Counted from the first letter of the stretch, positions 8,138 to 17,242 are shown. The stretch: 64,000 nt of DNA from Ardenticatenaceae bacterium (GCA_020634235.1 JACKCB010000001.1:1178001-1242000); one strand, 5' to 3'. Translations and numbers: made by a program. The notes: generated by a model from the letters alone, not told the origin.

Positions 8138-9280
8138 GTGACTCACGAAACCTTCTTCAACCACACCCTCCGGGCAGCCATCTCCGCCTGGGACCGGCGG
8201 CGGTTTGTGCGTCGCTGGCGAGCGCTTGGGCAGCAGGACCGGCGCTGGGTACCCCCCTACTACCCCGCACTGCTGCAGGCCATCACCCCCGGCCGGGAAC
8301 CATTCCTCACCACCGCCAATCCCCAGCCCATTTACCTGGAAGCCTTCTATCGCCGCACCACCGGCCAGTCCCAGCCGGGCTACCAGATGCCAGCCATCGC
8401 CCACCTGGAAGCCGAGCCGGTAGCCGCCACCGTGCTGCTAGACGCCCCATCCCAACCCGGAACCGGCCACCTGGCCCTGCTGCACGCCATCAACCACGAA
8501 GAGAGCCTGGAGCGCCTGCTCTACGAACTGGCCGACCTGAGCCAGCACCGCGAGTTCATTGGCCCGACAGCGCTCTCTGCCCACCTGGGGGCCGGGGCAT
8601 TGGCCAGCCACTGGCACGAAACACCCCCGCTGCACACCCCCTACACCCCGCCCTACCTGGTAGAGCTGCTCGACCGCCTGCTAGAACCGCGCCAGAGCAG
8701 CCAGCTCTACCACTTGCCCATCCCCCCCACGCCGCCGGCCCCGGCCGGGGTTGCCCAACTACGCCCCCTGGAACCGGCCCGCCTGGCCAACGATTTGCTG
8801 CCCCTGCTGGCCGCCGCCAGCCAGCACCCCACCTTCGCCCCACCGGATGCCGACGAAGCCGCTTTTCTGCTGCGCTGGCTGGGACTGGGACCGCTGGCCG
8901 GTTGGCTGGCCCAGGTGCAAGAGCAGCCTGTGGGCTTTGTGCTGCTGCAAGCCGACCTGGCCAGCCCTTTGCGGGCTGTGCACGGCGGCCAGAATCCGCT
9001 GTGGCAGCTCTGGTGGCGCGGGCTGCGCCCCCGGCCGGGGCGGCATGGGCGGCTGCTGTTGGGCGGCGTGCTGCCGGCCTGGCGGCGGCAGGGAATTGGG
9101 CGGCAACTGCTGGCCGCCGCCCAGGGCACCGGCCGGGCACTGGGCTGGCAAACCCTCAGCCTGGGGCCGGTGCTGGATGGCTCCCCGGCCGGGGCGTTCC
9201 TGGCCCGGCACGGCGCCGTCCCCCGCCAGCGCTACCAGCTCTACCACTGGAGCGCCCCAACCGGCGGCGGCTGGTGGTAA
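8138..9280 (+). CDS. GNAT-like N-acetyltransferase
   Basis: A 380-residue protein with a GTG start. The C-terminal part (about 205-375) has the acetyl-CoA-binding motif A of the GNAT superfamily, RRQGIGRQLLAAA at about residues 308-320, followed by an alpha-beta segment ending in FLARHGAVP, typical of the last GNAT strand. The N-terminal 200 residues resemble the first half of tandem GNAT proteins and include an RRFVRRWRAL helix and a PPYYP loop, but with no clear motif A. Substrate unknown. Same strand as the preceding small membrane protein. Confidence 0.65.
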   Translation: MTHETFFNHTLRAAISAWDRRRFVRRWRALGQQDRRWVPPYYPALLQAITPGREPFLTTANPQPIYLEAFYRRTTGQSQPGYQMPAIAHLEAEPVAATVLLDAPSQPGTGHLALLHAINHEESLERLLYELADLSQHREFIGPTALSAHLGAGALASHWHETPPLHTPYTPPYLVELLDRLLEPRQSSQLYHLPIPPTPPAPAGVAQLRPLEPARLANDLLPLLAAASQHPTFAPPDADEAAFLLRWLGLGPLAGWLAQVQEQPVGFVLLQADLASPLRAVHGGQNPLWQLWWRGLRPRPGRHGRLLLGGVLPAWRRQGIGRQLLAAAQGTGRALGWQTLSLGPVLDGSPAGAFLARHGAVPRQRYQLYHWSAPTGGGWW

Positions 9281-9412
9281 CCACCCGGCCACCCCAGGAG
9301 ACATTGCTCCCGGCCAGGTTTCTGGCTATCATCCCGCCCAGGTGCGTTCCTATCCATAGCGGCGCAAAACACGCCACACAACAGGCAAAAACGGAAAACT
9401 GGAGCAGGCAGC

Positions 9413-11137
9413 ATGCATGGTGGTGATTGGGTTGCCGAAGTTTTGCAGGCGCATGGCGTGCGCTTTGTCTTCACCCTGACCGGTGGGCACATCTCCCCCA
9501 TCCTGGTGGCCTGCCAGCAGCGCGGCATCCGCGTGGTCGATACGCGCCACGAGGCCAACGCCGTCTTTGCCGCCGAAGCCATGTCCCGGCTCAGCGGCGT
9601 AACCGGCGTGGCCGTCGTCACCGCCGGGCCAGGCGTCACCAACACACTCACCGCCATCCAAAGCGCCCAAATGGCCCAGACACCGCTGGTGCTGCTGGGC
9701 GGGGCCGCGGCCACGGTGCTGCAAGGGCGCGGCGCCCTGCAAGACATCAACCAGCTCAGTCTGTTCCGGACCACAACCAAGTGGTCGCGCAGCGTGCGCC
9801 AGGTACGGCAGATTGTGCCGGCGCTGGTCGAAGCATTTTATCAGGCACAGAGCGGCGTGCCCGGCCCCGTTTTCCTGGAGCTGCCCATCGACCTCCTCTA
9901 CCAGCAGCCGCTGGTGCGCCAATGGTACGGCATCAGGGCCGGCGGGCGGGGGCTGGGCAACTGGCTGGTGCAGCGCTATCTGCGCTTTCACCTGGCACGG
10001 TTGTTTGCCGGGGCCAGCACGCAGCCAACCATCACCCCCAAAGCGCCCAACCTACCCCGGCCGGGGAGCAGCCAGGTAGCCCGCGTGGCCCACAAACTGC
10101 GCCAGGCCGAGCGCCCCTTGCTGCTGGTCGGCAGCCAGGCGCTGCTCGACGTGGCCAACAGCGCCGCGCTGGCCGCCGCCGTCGACCAACTGGGTATCCC
10201 CGTCTACCTTTCCGGTATGGCACGCGGCCTGCTGGGGCGCGACCATCCGCTGCATATGCGCCACCAGCGGCGCAGCGCCCTGCGCGAGGCCGATTTTGTG
10301 CTGCTGGCCGGCGTGCCCTGCGATTTCCGACTGGATTACGGCCGCCACATCCGGCGCTCGGCCTGCTACGTTTCCGTGAACCGCAGCCGCCGCGACCTGA
10401 CCCGCAACCGCCGCCCCCAAATTGGCGTCTTAGGCGACCCTGGCGAATTCTTGCGCCGCCTGGGCGGCGAATTGGCGGGCCACAGCGGCTGGCCAGCCTG
10501 GCAAGCCACCCTGCGCCAACGGGATGCGGCCCGTAACCTGGAGATTGCCGGCCAGGCGCTGGCCCCCACCGGCAAAATCAACCCGCTGCACCTGTGCCAG
10601 GAGGTTGACGCCACCCTGGGGCCAGAGACGATTTTGGTGGTTGATGGGGGGGATTTTGTGGCCACAGCATCTTACATTGTACGCCCGGCCGGGCCGCTTA
10701 GCTGGTTGGACCCTGGCCCCTTTGGCACGTTAGGGGTGGGCGCGGGCTTTGCCCTGGGGGCCAAACTAGCCCGGCCGGGGGCCGAAGTCTGGCTTCTGTA
10801 CGGGGATGGCGCGGCCGGGTTTAGCCTGGCTGAATTCGACACCTTCGTCCGCCACCAGGTGCCGGTCATCGCCCTGGTGGGCAATGATGCCAGTTGGTCA
10901 CAAATTGCCCGCGACCAGGTCACCTTCTTGCATGACGACGTGGGTACTGTGTTGGCCCACACCAACTACCACCAGGTGGCCGCCGGCTTTGGCGCGCTGG
11001 GGCTGGCCCTAAACGACCCCGAATTCATCCCCGAAACGTTGGCGCGGGCGCGGGAAGCTGCCGCCGGGGGGCAGCCCGTCCTCATCAACGCCATCATCGG
11101 CAAGAGCGACTTCCGCCAGGGCTCCACCTCTGTGTAG
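9413..11137 (+). CDS. Thiamine-diphosphate-dependent enzyme (acetolactate synthase/2-hydroxyacyl-CoA lyase-like)
   Basis: A 574-residue member of the acetolactate synthase, glyoxylate carboligase and HACL superfamily. The pyrimidine-binding domain (1-170) carries the catalytic Glu in DTRHEANAVFAAEAM at about residue 45. The middle FAD/ADP-like domain covers about 215-345. The pyrophosphate domain has GDGAAGFSLAEFDTF, and an Asn about 27 residues after GDG (GND) binds the metal. No regulatory small subunit or ilv gene is nearby, which argues against housekeeping acetolactate synthase. Single-gene unit; the convergent space after it has two CCCGGCCGGG copies. Confidence 0.8.
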   Translation: MHGGDWVAEVLQAHGVRFVFTLTGGHISPILVACQQRGIRVVDTRHEANAVFAAEAMSRLSGVTGVAVVTAGPGVTNTLTAIQSAQMAQTPLVLLGGAAATVLQGRGALQDINQLSLFRTTTKWSRSVRQVRQIVPALVEAFYQAQSGVPGPVFLELPIDLLYQQPLVRQWYGIRAGGRGLGNWLVQRYLRFHLARLFAGASTQPTITPKAPNLPRPGSSQVARVAHKLRQAERPLLLVGSQALLDVANSAALAAAVDQLGIPVYLSGMARGLLGRDHPLHMRHQRRSALREADFVLLAGVPCDFRLDYGRHIRRSACYVSVNRSRRDLTRNRRPQIGVLGDPGEFLRRLGGELAGHSGWPAWQATLRQRDAARNLEIAGQALAPTGKINPLHLCQEVDATLGPETILVVDGGDFVATASYIVRPAGPLSWLDPGPFGTLGVGAGFALGAKLARPGAEVWLLYGDGAAGFSLAEFDTFVRHQVPVIALVGNDASWSQIARDQVTFLHDDVGTVLAHTNYHQVAAGFGALGLALNDPEFIPETLARAREAAAGGQPVLINAIIGKSDFRQGSTSV

Positions 11138-11226
11138 GACCCGGCCGGGTGGGCAGAATCCGTGTGATCCATGTGCCTGGGCTTGCTTTCCCGGCCGGGT
11201 AAATGGCCGGCTCCCCCCCGCCGCAA

Positions 11227-11808
11227 TTACCAGCGGTCAGTGCGGGCCGCGTCAGCCAGATCATCCATACCCTGGTCACGGGCGGAACGCTTCATCTGTT
11301 TGATGGCCTGCTCGACTTCCTCTTTTTGCAGTGCCTCGGCCAGCTCTGCTTCTTCCTCGGCACTGAGTTCCTGCATAATCACCTCAGCACCCAGGCGAGT
11401 CAACTGGGTCACAATCTCGTCCCGATAGCGCGGCTCAAATGCCACAAAAAGGGCAGAGTCGCCCGCTGCCATCTTGTCGGCCAATTCCTCCAGGAACTGT
11501 CGCTGCGTCTTCTTCCGACCAGAGCGGCTGAACAAGCGCCCCAGTCCCAGTCCGGCAAACAGCCCCAGGAGTGGTCCGGCGAAGGCCAGCCCAACGAGAA
11601 CACCCCAGAAGCCCCCCCACCGGGTGTTCTTGCCCACCGTCCAATCTTTGGACTCCATGAGGGAAACATCGCCGGTAACGTCGCGCACGGCCACGGTGGC
11701 CGACTCCAGGCGGAAAAGTTCGGACTCGACCAACTGCGAGACCTGGCCAAAGGCCCAGGACGCCCGGCTGGCGCTTTCCTTAAAAATGGCAGCAGCAATA
11801 ATGGTCAT
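11227..11808 (-). CDS. DUF1269-family membrane protein
   Basis: A 193-residue protein whose first 140 residues match the DUF1269 pattern. There is an N-terminal alpha-beta part ending in AVRDVTGDVSLMES, then a Gly/Leu hairpin of two membrane helices (about 68-92), and then a return alpha-beta part with GDSALFVAFEP and EVIMQELS. The last 40 residues are a charged Glu/Lys helix (SAEEEAELAEALQKEE) likely to form a coiled coil. The biochemical role of the family is unknown; members are often near transport or stress genes. It is convergent with the TPP enzyme and has a leader of about 130 nt. Confidence 0.7.
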   Translation of the reverse strand: MTIIAAAIFKESASRASWAFGQVSQLVESELFRLESATVAVRDVTGDVSLMESKDWTVGKNTRWGGFWGVLVGLAFAGPLLGLFAGLGLGRLFSRSGRKKTQRQFLEELADKMAAGDSALFVAFEPRYRDEIVTQLTRLGAEVIMQELSAEEEAELAEALQKEEVEQAIKQMKRSARDQGMDDLADAARTDRW

Positions 11809-12066
11809 CTTTTTCTCCCATAGGTTCTGATCTGGTCTGCACCGCTTCCGTCAATATCCACCGGCCGGAAAGCGGCAGCGCCAGGTGAGGTGGATGAATA
11901 CGTCTGGCTGCTCCTGGTGGAAACAGCCGCCGCTATTGTAGCATAACTTCACTCTGTCCGGTTAGGCACTTCTGGCACAGGCTCAGTTTCTCAATCCGTA
12001 TCAGGGGTCCCATCGCTGCGCTCGGCAGAGGTTGGCCGGAATGTTGTTGCCGTTTCTCGCCGGGGC

Positions 12067-13575
12067 CTAATCCCCGCTGCGCGGCGCTTCCAGTTCGGGG
12101 CGGCAGGGGTCATAGTCGTAGCCCAGGACAACGCGGTAATTGCTGGGTGGGTCGCCGGTCCCGGCCGGGGCCAACCCAATCTCCGCCCGATCCACATCCA
12201 TCACCCAGGCCAGCAGCCAATCGAACGACCCCTTGAAATTATCGCCGTAGTAAGTGACTTGCGTGTGGTTGGGCGTGGTACCATCCCCGCTGGCGCGCAC
12301 CGGCACAAAGCCGTGCCAGGCCAGGTTGTCGGCCGCCAGCCGCCACATAATATTGTTGCCTTCGCTGACCACGGCTACCACAATCGGTTCCCGGCCGGCG
12401 CGGTTCAGCACCGGCGGCTGCATCAACTGCCCCAGCACCGGCGCCGCCTCCGCCCATTGCAGCAGTTGCATCGCCGACCCGGTAGATGGCTCTCGCCAGG
12501 GGCGCACCGCCCCGTAGGAGAGATAGAGATTCTGGATGCCATTCTCGCGCACATCGGGCGCCAGCGCTGCCAACTGCAAAATCACCGGCAGCGTCAGGTC
12601 CGTCTCCACCGTCTCGCGGTAGGTATCCCACAACTGGGGAATGCGCGGCAGCAGCTCCCGGTCCAGCCCATTGTTGAAGATAGCCCGCAGCACCTGCTGC
12701 TGCCGCCGGCCGCGTTCAAAATCGTTGCTGGTGCGTCGCGAGCGCGCATACCACAGCGCCAGGTCACCATCCATCTCGTACACCCCCGGCTCCAGGGTAA
12801 ACTGCTCCCAATTCTCCTCCACGTTGGGGTCTAGCTCTGGCGAAATGAGCCGCCAATCGCGCAGTTGGCAGCTCACGGCAATCTCAACCCCGCCCAACGT
12901 ATCCACAATCTGCTTAAACCCTTCGAAGCCCACGCGGGCGTAATAGTCGATGGGAATGCCGAAATTGTATAGGATGGTGTCTTTAACCAGTGCCCCACCG
13001 CCGCCGGGATAGCCTGAGCCGTGGCCGTGGGGCAGGGCCAGGTTGATGCGGTCCATTTTCCAGCCGGGAATGTACACGTAGAGGTCGCGCGGCAGCGAGA
13101 GCATCGACGCCGTTTTCGTCTGGCTGTTGATAGAGACGACGATCAGGCTGTCTGTTCGCCCACCTTGCGGCCAGGCCACATCGTTGCCCAGCAGCAGGAT
13201 GTTGGTGACCTCCGGCGGCTTGGCGAAGGGGGGAACCGGTGTGGGGATGGCCGTTGCCGGGGTGGGCAGGCTGGCATCCAGCGTGGCAAACTGGCGCGCT
13301 GTAGCGCTGGCAGTGGGCGTGACGCTGGGCACAACCGTGGGCGTGGCCGTTGGCGAGGGGCGGCTGGTGGGCGTGTGGCTGGGCAGCGGCGTGGCTGTAT
13401 CCGGCCGGGTGGGCAAGAGGGTTTGGGTGGCGGCCACAGCGGCCAGGGGCGTGCCCCCGGCCGGGGCCGGGGGCGCAGCAGTTGGGGTGGGCCGTGCCGC
13501 CTGGCAGGCCGCCAGTCCCAGAAGGAGCAGTCCGGCCAGGAACCACCCGGCCGGGGTACGGAGACGGTTCATCAT
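12067..13575 (-). CDS. LCP-family (LytR-CpsA-Psr) lipoprotein
   Basis: LCP proteins transfer glycopolymers from undecaprenyl-phosphate carriers to peptidoglycan outside the cell. This one has 502 residues from the ATG at 13575. The lipobox is LAAC with Cys24, then a Pro/Thr-rich linker (about 28-130). The LCP domain (about 140-330) shows GGRTDSLIVVSI, MLSLPRDLYVYIPG and the late ARSRRTSNDFERGRRQQ arginine cluster expected at the phosphate-binding pocket. A LytR_C-like domain follows (about 390-480, VVAVVSEGNN). It lies 59 bp after the MFS gene on the same strand. Lipid anchoring instead of an N-terminal helix is a mild departure. Confidence 0.85.
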   Translation of the reverse strand: MMNRLRTPAGWFLAGLLLLGLAACQAARPTPTAAPPAPAGGTPLAAVAATQTLLPTRPDTATPLPSHTPTSRPSPTATPTVVPSVTPTASATARQFATLDASLPTPATAIPTPVPPFAKPPEVTNILLLGNDVAWPQGGRTDSLIVVSINSQTKTASMLSLPRDLYVYIPGWKMDRINLALPHGHGSGYPGGGGALVKDTILYNFGIPIDYYARVGFEGFKQIVDTLGGVEIAVSCQLRDWRLISPELDPNVEENWEQFTLEPGVYEMDGDLALWYARSRRTSNDFERGRRQQQVLRAIFNNGLDRELLPRIPQLWDTYRETVETDLTLPVILQLAALAPDVRENGIQNLYLSYGAVRPWREPSTGSAMQLLQWAEAAPVLGQLMQPPVLNRAGREPIVVAVVSEGNNIMWRLAADNLAWHGFVPVRASGDGTTPNHTQVTYYGDNFKGSFDWLLAWVMDVDRAEIGLAPAGTGDPPSNYRVVLGYDYDPCRPELEAPRSGD

Positions 13576-13634
13576 AGGCCCTATGGTGACACGTTTGGCC
13601 CACGCCGGCAAGCAGGAAAAGACCCCGGCCGGGG

Positions 13635-14924
13635 CTACTCCTCCACCGTCACCTGCGCCGTGTAGCGCCGCAGGCGGGGGAAGCGCCAGGCCACCCAGCC
13701 CGTCAGCAGCACCGTGGCCACGCCGCCGCTGAAAATGGCAAATGGCACCCCCAGGAGCGAGCCGACCACGCCCGCCTCCAGTTCGCCCAACTGCGGCCCG
13801 CCCATGAAAAAGATCATGTTCACGCTGGTCATCCGGCCACGCAGCCGGTCGGGCGTGTTGAGCTGGCGAATGGTGCCGCGAATGACCGTGGAGACGGTAT
13901 CGCCCGCGCCGGTGAGGGCGAACAAGAGGTATGAGAGCCACAACACCGAGGAGATGCCAAACAGCGCCGTGGCCGCGCCGTAGATGGCCACGCTGACCAG
14001 CAGGACGACCCCTTGCCGCCGGATGTCCCGCCGCCAGGCCAGGACGACACCGGCCAGCACCGCCCCGGCCGGTTGGGCGGTGGCCAGCAACCCATACCCG
14101 GCCGGGCCTAGCCCCAGCACATCGCGCGCCACCAGCGGCAGCATCGTCCGCGCCGATGAGAAGAAGGTGGCGAAGAAATCGAGCAGCATCGTGCTCCAGA
14201 TGAGGGGCGCACGGTAGGTGAAGCGCAGCCCCTCCACCAGCGCCGCCCACCCCAAACCGCCGTTCATGCCCCGGCCGGGGCCGCGATACGACATCAACAG
14301 CAAGGCGATAATCACCGCCAGAAAAGAGACGGCATCAATCACATACACCAGCCCCAGATCAAACGCCCCAATCAGAACGCCGCCCACCGCCGGCCCGACG
14401 ATGCTGGCCGTGTAAAAGAGCAGCGTGTTCAGGCTGACGGCGTTGGTCAGATGCCTGGGCGGCACAATATTGGGCACAATCGACTGGCGCGCCGGCTCAT
14501 CGAAGGCAAAGGTGGCCGCCCCGGCCGCCGTCAGCAGGTAGAGCAGCGGCAGCGTCGTCTGGCCGGCCAGGGTCATCGCCGCCAGCAGCGCCGAGAAGAT
14601 GGCCGCCGCCGTCTGTGCCCCAATCAGCAGCTTGCGCCGGTCCAGGCTGTCGGCCAGCATGCCACCCAGCAGGGCAAACAAGATCACCGGGATGATGCGC
14701 ACCAGCCCCAGCGTGCCCAACCCTAACGCCTCTGCGGCCAGGGTAAACGGCCGGCCAAACAGCACAACCTCATAGCGCTGGTCGGTCAACAACTGCACCA
14801 CGTGCCAGTTAACGGCGATCAGCTGCATCTGCGAACCGATGGCCGACAGCAAACGGCCAAACCAGAGCAGCCGGAAATCCCGGTATTGCAGCGCCGCAAA
14901 GCGCGGAGGGGGGCTGTTGTTCAT
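13635..14924 (-). CDS. MFS transporter (EntS-like)
   Basis: A 429-residue major facilitator with about 12 hydrophobic segments. It has the family start FAALQYRDFRLLWFGRLLSAIG and the loop 2-3 motif GGMLADSLDRRKLLIGAQ, as in the EntS/MdtH-like exporter group. The ATG at 14924 overlaps the stop of the upstream SRPBCC gene in an ATGA junction, which decides the start over the ATG 14 codons upstream. Substrate unknown; the position in the phaR operon suggests a lipophilic cargo, but that is weak inference. Confidence 0.8.
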   Translation of the reverse strand: MNNSPPPRFAALQYRDFRLLWFGRLLSAIGSQMQLIAVNWHVVQLLTDQRYEVVLFGRPFTLAAEALGLGTLGLVRIIPVILFALLGGMLADSLDRRKLLIGAQTAAAIFSALLAAMTLAGQTTLPLLYLLTAAGAATFAFDEPARQSIVPNIVPPRHLTNAVSLNTLLFYTASIVGPAVGGVLIGAFDLGLVYVIDAVSFLAVIIALLLMSYRGPGRGMNGGLGWAALVEGLRFTYRAPLIWSTMLLDFFATFFSSARTMLPLVARDVLGLGPAGYGLLATAQPAGAVLAGVVLAWRRDIRRQGVVLLVSVAIYGAATALFGISSVLWLSYLLFALTGAGDTVSTVIRGTIRQLNTPDRLRGRMTSVNMIFFMGGPQLGELEAGVVGSLLGVPFAIFSGGVATVLLTGWVAWRFPRLRRYTAQVTVEE

Positions 14925-15454
14925 GCCGGGTGGGGGATGTCGGCTTCTAGCGTGGCTTTCAGGCATTCCCAGAAGGCCCGCAGATAGCGGGCGGCCAGGC
15001 TGCCAATCATCTGGCGCATCAGGCTGTTTTCGTTGAGCGCCGCCGGCAGGGTGAGCTGGGCCGTCCAGTGCAGCACAGCCTGGCCGTCTTCCCCGGCCGG
15101 GGCCAGGACCACCTCGCCGGCACAGAGGACTGGGTGACCAACCACAGCGGCCTGGGCGGCCAGCGCGCCGCGCCCATCGGCCAGGTGCAGCCAGTGTACT
15201 TCGGTCGGGATGGTGATCTGGTTGCCCCCCAGGTTTATCTCGGCGGTGCCGCTAAAGCGGCGGCCCGGCTCCAGAATCGTATATGCTACCAGCCCGGGCA
15301 CACAACCGGCCAGGATGGCCACATCGTTCAGACCGGCCCACAGCCGCTGGCTGGGGCAGGCCATGGCTACCCGGCCGGCGTATTGCAGCGCGCCCTCCCC
15401 CGGCCGGGACAAAACCGCCGCTTCAGCCACCCCTAAACCCGTTCTCTGGTCCAC
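14921..15454 (-). CDS. SRPBCC/CoxG-like protein
   Basis: A 177-residue START/SRPBCC-fold protein related to CoxG (carbon monoxide dehydrogenase subunit G family). The stretch GRVAMACPSQRLWAGLNDVA followed by LAGCVPGL matches the CoxG opening, and the C-terminal long helix (SLMRQMIGSLAARYLRAFWE) matches the closing helix. No CO dehydrogenase genes are present, so a lipid or hydrophobic-ligand role is as likely. It overlaps the upstream gene by 22 bp and the MFS gene by 4 bp. Confidence 0.7.
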   Translation of the reverse strand: MDQRTGLGVAEAAVLSRPGEGALQYAGRVAMACPSQRLWAGLNDVAILAGCVPGLVAYTILEPGRRFSGTAEINLGGNQITIPTEVHWLHLADGRGALAAQAAVVGHPVLCAGEVVLAPAGEDGQAVLHWTAQLTLPAALNENSLMRQMIGSLAARYLRAFWECLKATLEADIPHPA

Positions 15455-15975
15455 TGCGGGAAGCCGGCCACAGTCTGCTTAATGAAGCCATCAATGACCT
15501 CATTCATTCGCGTGTTGGTAATCCCGTCGGCAACGCGATTAACCACGCTGCCCATCATCAACCGCATACCCCGCGGTTTGGGCAGCCGGGCGTGCAGCGC
15601 CAATGAAAAATCGATAATGGTCTCGTCCCCTGCATCCAGAAAGAGAGATTCCAGCGTGAAATAGCCCCGGCCGGAGGTGGAATAAAAGCCGGCGGTCGGT
15701 TCCACAGTTGGCAGCGTCTCTTCGGGCACCAGCCGGATCAGGTGGCGACCGCCTTCCATAGCGGCGCGCAAGTCACAGAACATACGGATATTGTAAGCCC
15801 CCAGTTCGGTCGTGCTGTACAACAGCCGGAAATGGTCGTCTGCATGAACCTTCACCAGAGAAATATGGGGTAAATACTGGAAGACGTAGGGCAGATCGCT
15901 GTAATAGGCGTAGGCCATGGTCAGCCCCGCCGGAAAGCTGAAGGAGCGTTGGGCAGATCCGGAGAACTTAAGCAT
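15433..15975 (-). CDS. DUF1997-like SRPBCC-fold protein
   Basis: A 180-residue soluble protein with the layout of the DUF1997 family (START-like fold). It begins FSGSAQRSFSFPAG and has an early helix PYVFQYLPHISLVKV, a beta-rich middle and a long C-terminal helix (VVNRVADGITNTRMNEVIDG). Function in the family is unknown. It is sandwiched between phaR (19 bp upstream) and the CoxG-like gene (22-bp overlap), giving two consecutive ligand-binding-fold proteins in the operon. Confidence 0.6.
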   Translation of the reverse strand: MLKFSGSAQRSFSFPAGLTMAYAYYSDLPYVFQYLPHISLVKVHADDHFRLLYSTTELGAYNIRMFCDLRAAMEGGRHLIRLVPEETLPTVEPTAGFYSTSGRGYFTLESLFLDAGDETIIDFSLALHARLPKPRGMRLMMGSVVNRVADGITNTRMNEVIDGFIKQTVAGFPQWTRERV

Positions 15976-15994
15976 GAAGTGGGGGCTCCCCGTC

Positions 15995-16534
15995 TCAGGC
16001 GATTTCGTCTAGCTTGGCCGACAGCAGTTCCAGTTGGGCTTCCAGGCGCTGGAAATCCTCCCGTGAAGGCACGCCTCGTTCCGACAGCATGCGCTGCACG
16101 TACTCCTGGTCCACCACTTCTTCCTGAGCGCGATTCCCCTGGGCCAACAACTTTTCCAGCAGCGTACTCCCCTCTTGCTCGCCCAGTTCGCCGCGCCGCA
16201 CCAACTGCTGGATACGCCGGGCGATTTCCTCATCCACGTGACGCAGCAAATCCAGTGGCGAAGAGAGTGTCCGGCGCAAAGTGCTCAGCCGCTCCCCACC
16301 CGCCTGAACCAGCCCGGTCAAGACAGATCGGGGCAGGAAACCGGCCTGCTTCTTTTCTTGTTCAAAGATGATCTGCGTCAGCGTCACGGTGGTCAGGTCT
16401 TCGCCGCTGGTATGGTCGACGACCTGCACCTCTGCCCCATCACGGATCAGTTCAGCGATCCCATCTAAGGTGATATATTTCTTGGCATCGGTATCGTAAA
16501 GCTTGCGGTTGGGATAGCGCTTAATTACCGGCAT
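15995..16534 (-). CDS. phaR: Polyhydroxyalkanoate synthesis regulator PhaR
   Basis: DNA-binding repressor of polyhydroxyalkanoate (PHA) granule genes that also senses PHA. The 179-residue protein starts VIKRYPNRKLYDTDAKKYIT, the strongly conserved PHB/PHA accumulation regulator domain (1-62). A PHB-binding-like region (about 62-110) and a C-terminal coiled coil (about 120-178) follow. It starts an operon of five genes. The promoter has perfect -10 and -35 boxes and a GCAGTGC-A-GCACTGC palindrome just downstream of the start site, consistent with autoregulation. No PHA synthase is in the window. Confidence 0.9.
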   Translation of the reverse strand: MPVIKRYPNRKLYDTDAKKYITLDGIAELIRDGAEVQVVDHTSGEDLTTVTLTQIIFEQEKKQAGFLPRSVLTGLVQAGGERLSTLRRTLSSPLDLLRHVDEEIARRIQQLVRRGELGEQEGSTLLEKLLAQGNRAQEEVVDQEYVQRMLSERGVPSREDFQRLEAQLELLSAKLDEIA

Positions 16535-16557
16535 CTTCCACTCCTGTCAGGTGCGGT

Positions 16558-16612
16558 GCAGTGCTGCACTGCGTCGTAGGGCAGATTATAAGCTGACCGG
16601 AGAATGTGTCAA
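16558..16612 (-). promoter_or_regulatory. phaR promoter with palindromic operator
   Basis: Minus strand: TTGACA at 16612-16607, a 16-bp spacer and TATAAT at 16590-16585, both perfect. At 16572-16558 lies the palindrome GCAGTGCAGCACTGC, roughly positions +6 to +20. PhaR of Paracoccus is known to bind TGC-rich CTGC/GCAG elements, so this is the likely autoregulatory site. Confidence 0.75.
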
Positions 16613-16674
16613 ATTGCCCAACCCGGCCGGGGACACCATTGCCCAAATTCACCAACGCCTCAACCTAAATAACA

Positions 16675-16699
16675 AGAGACCAGCTCAGAGCTGGTCTCT
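16675..16699 (-). terminator. Intrinsic terminator of the phasin gene
   Basis: A perfect 11-bp stem (AGAGACCAGCT with AGCTGGTCTCT) and a 3-nt loop, followed on the minus strand by TTGTTATTT. It sits 30 bp after the phasin stop and before the phaR promoter, so the two genes are separate units. Confidence 0.85.
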
Positions 16700-16729
16700 C
16701 GCCATACCTCATTGCTGGCGGTAGCTCCC

Positions 16730-17107
16730 CTACAATGTGGCCTTCGCCAATTCATCCACCTTCTTAGTCAGCAGGGTGATCTTCTTATTCAGCGCCTGAA
16801 TATCTGCCCGGGTGGGAATGTCCAGGCGTGCCAACAGCTCCTCCACGTGCTGATCCGTCTCCACCTCAGCGTCATGGTCCCGTTCCCGTCGCCGCTCCTG
16901 AAACCGCTGCAATACCTTGCGCGAACTCTCCTCCACATCCTCCCCTTGCTCAACAAGCCGGTGAACCAGCTTCACAACCCCATCCTGCATATAAGCCACG
17001 ACGCCAATCCCGACGAGGAAGCCCTTATGAGCCACATCCAACACTGGATTCAGTGCCTCCTCAACAACTTCCTCTTCCACAACCATCTCTTCTGTCACTG
17101 CAACCAT
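16730..17107 (-). CDS. Phasin-like granule-associated protein
   Basis: A 125-residue protein of the poly(hydroxyalkanoate) granule-associated (PhaI/PhaF, Phasin) type. It has an acidic start (EEMVVEEEVVEE), an amphipathic central helix (VLDVAHKGFLVGIGVVAYMQ), and a charged coiled coil ending in the family-typical ADIQALNKKITLLTKKVDEL. The ATG at 17107 is preceded by GGAGGT. The longer reading from 17188 would begin inside the promoter -10, so it is excluded. It has its own strong promoter and terminator. Confidence 0.8.
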   Translation of the reverse strand: MVAVTEEMVVEEEVVEEALNPVLDVAHKGFLVGIGVVAYMQDGVVKLVHRLVEQGEDVEESSRKVLQRFQERRRERDHDAEVETDQHVEELLARLDIPTRADIQALNKKITLLTKKVDELAKATL

Positions 17108-17176
17108 CTCACAACCTCCAGCGGGCTGCCAGAAGCAGCACCGGATACGGGCTCCCTGACGCATCGCGTCATGGGC

Positions 17177-17205
17177 AATATAACTCACTGCATCACGACT
17201 GTCAA
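17177..17205 (-). promoter_or_regulatory. Strong promoter of the phasin gene
   Basis: Minus strand: TTGACA (17205-17200), a 17-bp spacer and TATATT (17182-17177). The spacer contains TGCAGTG, the same word found in the phaR operator, so PhaR could bind here. Transcription would start near 17170. Confidence 0.8.
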
Positions 17206-17242
17206 GACGGTGTCTGCCCCCGCGCTGCGCCTGCCGGCCACC

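Noticed and set aside
12067..14250. A 727-codon open frame on the minus strand reading through the LCP gene into the MFS gene
   Set aside because: The part above 13575 is a shadow of the MFS gene in another frame, a common effect of high GC. The lipobox start at 13575 is clear.
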